NCBI GenBank assembly: GCA_958450325.1
Contig: OY288243.1
Coordinates: 57,372,378-57,436,377 of the forward strand
Direction: 5' to 3'
Origin: Agrostemma githago
Lineage: Eukaryota; Streptophyta; Magnoliopsida; Caryophyllales; Caryophyllaceae
Length of the DNA stretch: 64,000 bases
The position numbers and the translations under genes were made by a program. A model generated the notes under the pieces. It ran no database searches, was not told the origin of the DNA, and saw only the letters and a program-made list of their open reading frames with translations. The first letter of the stretch is position 1, and each line of letters begins with the position of its first letter. Shown in pieces: positions 59,054 to 64,000 of this stretch.

Positions 59054-62000
59054 ATGGGGCACGCACATGAAGCAGTAGAGGTGGCGAAGACGGTGTTGGA
59101 GGTGGCGGAGCTTGCTTGGTCCGCCGTCGAACATATCCATCAACACCAACATAAGAACCCTAATTTCCAATTGATCGCCGATGAAAAATATCCCGCTCTT
59201 TCTGGGGAAGAATTGAACGATCTTCGCAACGAAAACAAACGATTGACTGAATTGTTGGAGCAGAATCTGAAGCTTCTTCAGAATTTATCTTTGTCTCCTT
59301 GTTTACTCAATGATTGTCCTCCCGATGTAAGTTTTACAACGTATTTTCTGGGTTGAATTCGACTTTGTGTTGTGGTTCAGTTATGTTAATACTTCGTCTT
59401 GATTGTATACGGCTTGAACAATATGTGAAGGGATTCTGGAAAGCATGGGAGTTCGATTTAATGAAACAGAGGAGTATAGTTTATCAAAAAGAAATTGAGG
59501 GCGGATGAAGGGTCGTTGTTGAGAGCATCCCCATCCATCATCCATTCGGGGAGAATGGAGAAAAATGGTTCCTCCATCCATGGAGAAACCATTCTTCATG
59601 GAAAATAGAAAATATTCATTCTTTCAAAAGAATGGAGTGGAGAATGAAAACCGTGGGTCCTCAATAAATTAAAGTGATTTGTAAATGAATGGAGTAATGA
59701 AATGCGTTGGGACCCACGGGAGAATAAAAACTTCATTCTTGGGTGGAGCGATGAGGTGGATCCTCTGAGTGTTGACTTGTTTCATTTATACATTTCAGTG
59801 TATCTAGTCCGCAAGTTTTTTTTGATGAGTAAGGTAGATACCGTAGTTGTTTGGTTTGCAAATTAAGGAGAGCAAGGTTGATAATAGTTTGGGTCTTGAC
59901 TCTCGAAAGTGGTCTCGGCTGATTTTATTTTGTACTTGGTATTGTTTACTGTGAATGCAGCTGCATGAGCGTATACTTGAGGTTGTAGATTCACAGAATT
60001 TCTTGACTCGACTGCAGTCTTTGCGTGATGGATCCGATGATGGGAAAGTTAACGAGTTTCCTTTCAGGGAGCCTACTGGTTTGTTATCTGATTACCTCTG
60101 TGCTTTGTGTTATTATAAATCTATATGGGTTGCAGTGCCATCACTGTGGTTACCCTTAGATCTCACTTGGATTAGGTATAACACTCTTATTTGGTCATGG
60201 AGGTTTAGACAAAGGATGGAAAATGAAGAATGGGGTGGTGGTGAAGGGAAGATGTAGGGAGGTAAAGAAGGATCACGTGGTGGTAAGGGAACTATTACTC
60301 TTATACGAGGTTAATATATTACCCTTGGGGAGGTTGGGTAGCCATTGCCCACTTTATCGGATAACTATCACCCTTTCTTCACCTCCTTTATCTACTACCT
60401 CCTACATTCCTTTGGCTTGACCTTAAGTTAAGTGGCCGTAACAATTCCCAACAATTCAAGCAAGCCCTTAGTCTTGACAACTCTGTTTGTATGGCTAATG
60501 GAACTATTACTCTTACATGAGGCGCCATGAGGGTAATGCATTAGTCTTGGGGAGGTGCTGAACTGTGTAGCCGTCGCCCAATTTATGGGATGACTATTAC
60601 TCTTTCTTCATCTCCCTCCTCTCTCTAGTACCTCTTACATCCCTTTGGCTTGACCTTAACTACCTCTTAATTGGGCGTAACAATTCGCTAAAATTCAAGC
60701 AAACCCTTAGTCTTGACAAGTCGGTTTATATGGGTAATTGTTGTTTGACAGGAGCAGACCTGGAGGCTGCTGAAATTCTAGTCAATGTTGACCAACAAGA
60801 GCCTAGTTGGTGGGTGTGGGTCACTGATGCAATGGTTCCCGGAACCAAAGAAGAATGCAGTGGGATAGATGATGAAAGCTATGTTGTAGTTTGTGAGGAA
60901 CATGTGGTGGACGGAGTTGCCAACTTCCTTGCGAGATGTATTGTGTCAAATCCTAAATTACAGGTTTTCTTTTGGTCCTTACCTTGCATTTCCAATTCCA
61001 TTGTTCATGTTAGTGCCTATTTCTTCTTTTAATATCAGATCCTTGTGTCTAATTGCAGAAAATGGCGCCTGAACAGCTGCAGAAAAGTGAGCTTTTCCTT
61101 TCCGTAAACTATAAATAAGTTATCTCCTCATGCCGATATTGTGGTCCTCCTTTTAAATATTGTACTGTGCCATATTGACATAGTACCAACTAACTTGTGG
61201 AACTAGAAATATTCTAAAGGCTTAGTGCATAGCAGACAAAAGCGTGGTTGGGTAAATATCCGTTTTGTATGAGATCTTCAAAAAAAAATTGGCTACACAA
61301 AGTACATAGTTTTGAGTGCTAAAATACTACGTACAGTGTAATCCCTTGTTTCCTGACGGTTGCCCTTTAGAACTTCTCTGAATCTCTCCTTTTCATAGCA
61401 CAACTACGTTTGATGCTTGTATTATAAGCACACAAGCACAACCGAGGTACCAGATTGGCTGGTTGTAACATAAAAGCAGGCAACTGGTGATCCCACATAA
61501 TTGTTATTCTTTTTTCTCACAAAATTATAGTATGAGACAGTCTCACATAGTCACATGTGATACAACTCATTGATGCCTCCGGTAAATAGCACTTAATTGA
61601 GGATTTGGGTTGGTCTCTCATGTGAGACAGTTTCATACAGTTGTAAGGATTCACTAATCTTGTACCCTAATGTTTGGAAAGTGGGAGTTGGGATTTGCGG
61701 GAGGGGTAAGGTTGAGGGAGAGTCCATACAGAATCCTCACTAGTAGCATCCATGTAAGTTGCATGGAAGGATTTGTTATCTACGAGGCTAAGAGTGAGTT
61801 TGGATAGAAGGATTTGGAAGAAAAGGAAAGGGGTAGATTTGGAGGGAGGTGAAATCCTTTGCTCGTTCGACCGGAGGGATTTTGAAGGGATGGAAAATTG
61901 ATCCGTCCATTTCCATCCTCCAAATTAATTTATTTTCCCTCCAATGAAGGAAAGATTTAGAGGGAAAATCATCTCTTTTATATCCCTCCCCATTCCTTCA

Positions 62001-62574
62001 CTCCCTTTCCTATTCCCTCCTCTTCTTGCCCCCATTTTCCGTCCGATTTTGTTGTCCAAACTCCAAACACACCCTAAGGGTAATTATAGATGATGTGATA
62101 AACAGCATCCCATGGCATTCTGGTGGCCAATTGATCTGATTTCTGATTTTTGCAAGTAGTCACTTGATTACTCCATATTCTAATGTTGACCACCTTTTCC
62201 CATGAGGTAATGAGTAATGATAATTGATTTGCAGCTTTAACAAAATCATTGGGCGGGTTTAATAAAGTTGAGAAAATGTTGACTATTTGGCATGCTGGGA
62301 AATTGTTCTGTGCTCTTTCTACATGGGGACTTGCTCTTGCTGGGTGAGTTGACCATTACAACCCCTATTTTCTTTTGTTTTCAGTTTTGCTATGGATCAA
62401 CTGAAATATTCGTGCACATTGCACAATACAATGTTCTCAAGTGAGTGTTACGTAGTATATACTTTATCACGTCGAAGACTCTCACTGTGCAGGTTATACC
62501 AAAGCCGTACAGTGCTGAAACTTGCTGCCCACGGAGTTCATACAACTAGTAAACTCGTACTGAAGGCTATATGA
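59054..62574 (+). CDS. Six-exon gene, conserved-looking uncharacterised plant protein
   Basis: I do not recognise the family. Exons: 59054-59326, 59961-60078, 60752-60963, 61059-61086, 62235-62343, 62493-62574; all introns GT-AG and all phases agree, giving 273 residues. No signal peptide. Residues 51-78 are a predicted coiled coil (EELNDLRNENKRLTELLEQN), followed by LHERILEVVDSQNFLTRL. The middle has SWWVWVTDAMVP and SYVVVCEEHVVDGVANFLAR. The C-terminal exons read KVEKMLTIWHAGKLFCALST and a basic helix HGVHTTSKLVLKAI; hydrophobic stretches there could contact a membrane. Intron 2 has a tandem duplication and intron 4 a MITE. Only B, a Stowaway and a microsatellite lie upstream. Gene structure is strong, function unknown. 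Confidence 0.85.
59327..59960 (+). other. Intron 1, with a possible small MITE
   Basis: 634 bp. At about 59522-59772 lies a segment starting AGAGCATCCCCATCC and ending in GGATCCTCT, a weak inverted match, with internal complementary GGTTCCTCCATCCATGG / CCATTC phrases. It could be a degraded MITE, but no target duplication is clear. Confidence 0.3.
60288..60738. repeat. Tandem duplication of about 212-239 bp in intron 2
   Basis: Units 60288-60499 and 60500-60738 both start GGAACTATTACTCTTA, share CCTTTGGCTTGACCTTAA and CCCTTAGTCTTGACAA, and end TATGGnTAAT. The second copy ends just before the acceptor of exon 3 (60750-60751), so the duplicated edge lies next to the splice site. Confidence 0.85.
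61792..62074. mobile_element. Tourist-like MITE in intron 4 (283 bp)
   Basis: Starts GAGTGAGTTTGG and ends CCAAACACACCC, imperfect inverted repeats, flanked by TAA (61789-61791 and 62075-62077), as in PIF/Harbinger-derived MITEs. Rich in GGAGGG and CCCTCC. Confidence 0.7.
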
Positions 62575-62860
62575 AGACTCCTGATATGTGAAAAAGAGGG
62601 TGCAGCTAGTGTTCCTTTTCATAAGATCATAGCTGACCTTCTGGTATCTGTAAATGTATAGTAGCTGTAAATAACTTTCACTTGATCCTGTGGCTTCTGT
62701 GTTCGGAATACATTTCTCGTTATCAGGCCTCCTTCTCCTTGAAATGCAAGGTCTAACTCAGCTGGTCCAACTGTATTTCTAGACTTGAGATTCATACTTG
62801 CCAAATGTGTGCTGAAGTTTGAACAAAATAATAAAATTCCGGCATTTTATTTAGTATTGG
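62575..62860 (+). other. 3' UTR of the host gene
   Basis: Follows the TGA at 62572-62574. A polyadenylation hexamer AATAAA is at 62830-62835. No other feature is seen. Confidence 0.5.
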
Positions 62861-63408
62861 TGTCTGGCATTGGCTCGATGCTAATATGGCAAATATCTCT
62901 ATTCCTTGTACTGGTGTTAATTGTAATTTAGGCAGAATATCTGGGCAACGTTTTGGATCTAATACTTGTGTCTGTATGGGTTACGATTTTCCACAGCATA
63001 TGGACGGAAATTAGGATCCAAAATTTTATCATACAGGTGTTACAAAATTTCACATCATTCATCGTCAACTACACCAACGTAGTGATGGAACAAATATAGC
63101 AAAACCAACTCAATTATGCAATAACTTTTGCAGTCTTACCCTTCTCTAGAAATACTTCATACAAATAACAAAGAGCATACATGGTGAGAATGTCACAGCA
63201 TGAACATGAGTAGAGTTGAGGCCTGAGAGCAAGCTCTGGAAACTGATTTCTTTTTGAAAACTTGTATATATGCTCACATCATGCCGTGCCTGGCCGAGTC
63301 TGATATCTGGTTTCCTACCCTCGCGGTCAGTGGAAATGGAGACTACTGCAATCCGAGCAGGTCATCATCCTTCATGAGATGGGATTGTGCAACGATTCAC
63401 ATAACTAA
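62861..63408. other. Intergenic stretch and 3' UTR of the left-facing gene
   Basis: No gene recognised. The two genes are convergent, so this holds their 3' ends. The part next to 63408 should be the 3' UTR of the basic secretory protein gene. Confidence 0.5.
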
Positions 63409-64000
63409 CTATGAGGCTGTCATTCCCGGTGCTTTTATCCACTGCACGTCTGCACTCACATTCCAGTCATACCTTCCTATGGCTTGGTACAATCTCCCTA
63501 TGAAACCTTCATTCCTGCCCTCACAGTCTCCCAAAAATAGAGCAACAACTTTCGGGTCCTTATCCTCCCACCAATTGCCACTGAAGTTCCCAGATCTGAA
63601 TGCCGGGCTTGACCCATCTTGATTGCTGATGTACTCCACCAACCCGTTTACCAATGTTTCTGGAGCTAGGCCCTGCTTATCGGACAGGAACACCTCTGCC
63701 ATGCCTCTTTGGATAGCCTTCCTAAACCTATACTTAAAATCGTCGTATTCCATGATGGTAGGACTTACAGAGATCAAATACGCGTTCCTTTGCTCAGAAA
63801 TCTTGGTAACAGCCACCATATTATCACGGGTCACGTACTGGTGTCCAGCAAGCCGGACATCGATCTGATCAATAATGTTGTCAGGAGGCGCGTTATCAGC
63901 ACTACCGGTATACAAGATTTTAGTAGCACAAGTGGTAGCGGTTTGAACTAACCGGGTTGCTTCATCATTAGAGACGAAAAACAAAGAAAACCTATCTCCA
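63409..64000 (-). CDS. Divergent plant basic secretory protein (BSP), 3' part
   Basis: Frame open from the window edge to the TAG at 63409-63411, about 196 residues, so the N-terminus lies outside. The family order is visible: a region with NAYLISVSPTIMEY, where BSPs have IhvSaryi; then APETLVNGLVEYISNQ matching the APGGLIEGIADYVR block; then WWEDKDPKVVALFLGDCEGR, then NEGFIGRLYQ, matching the WDqGYdvTArFLdYc...GFV block. BSPs carry a metalloprotease-like HExxH just before APGG; here it reads AIQRGMAEVF, so the zinc site is lost. It ends shortly after the GFI block, without the usual C-terminal LW module. BSP relatives are pathogen-induced extracellular proteins; this divergent branch (Arabidopsis has similar ones) may be non-catalytic. 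Family firm by motif, function inferred. Confidence 0.75.
   Translation of the reverse strand, partial: GDRFSLFFVSNDEATRLVQTATTCATKILYTGSADNAPPDNIIDQIDVRLAGHQYVTRDNMVAVTKISEQRNAYLISVSPTIMEYDDFKYRFRKAIQRGMAEVFLSDKQGLAPETLVNGLVEYISNQDGSSPAFRSGNFSGNWWEDKDPKVVALFLGDCEGRNEGFIGRLYQAIGRYDWNVSADVQWIKAPGMTAS

Overview
The window is nuclear DNA from a flowering plant, almost certainly a eudicot. The sequence shows exon-intron genes with GT-AG introns, a plant basic secretory protein gene, and retroelement lineages found only in plants (Reina-type chromovirus, Tat-type Ty3/gypsy, Cassandra-like 5S element, plant L1 with a DUF4283-like ORF1). I cannot name the genus. About 59 kb of the 64 kb is nested transposable elements; the two host genes lie at the right edge.

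Layout. (1) 1-14494: a decayed Reina-type Ty3/gypsy chromovirus on the + strand. It is broken by a decayed Ty1/copia element (1 to about 4009), by two solo LTRs of another family (4326-7824 and, inverted, 10869-12955) and by a Stowaway MITE (13312-13509). At each insertion the host reading frame rejoins once the insert and one target-site copy are removed. (2) 14771-37948: an L1-type LINE whose ORF1 is split, close to the ORF1/ORF2 junction, by element A (15756-34540), a 18.8 kb Tat-type element on the - strand. A keeps only a broken gag and carries a hAT element, a Cassandra-like LTR with 5S rDNA sequence, and element C (23384-30828), a non-coding relative of A. (3) 37949-42846: an AT-rich repeat family in both orientations, a MITE, and a MULE-like element (about 39450-42818) with over 30 copies of a GTTACTnTAA-like motif. 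(4) 42847-58875: a Stowaway MITE split by element B (43010-58315). B is a 15.3 kb Tat-type element on the - strand with gag, protease, RT, two RNase H domains and integrase, plus an antisense two-exon gene with its own TATA box between integrase and the 3' LTR. (5) 59054-62574: a six-exon host gene for a 273-residue uncharacterised protein. (6) 63409-64000: the 3' part of a divergent basic secretory protein gene on the - strand.

How the parts relate. A, B and C share LTR ends, the same primer-binding site, the same polypurine tract and several non-coding blocks, so they are one family in three states: near-complete (B), gag only (A) and no coding capacity (C). This looks like a non-autonomous series that depended on proteins from B-like relatives. 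B's own copy is not functional as read, because it has in-frame stops, frameshifts and an integrase with a catalytic Asp replaced. The most unusual object is B's antisense spliced gene.
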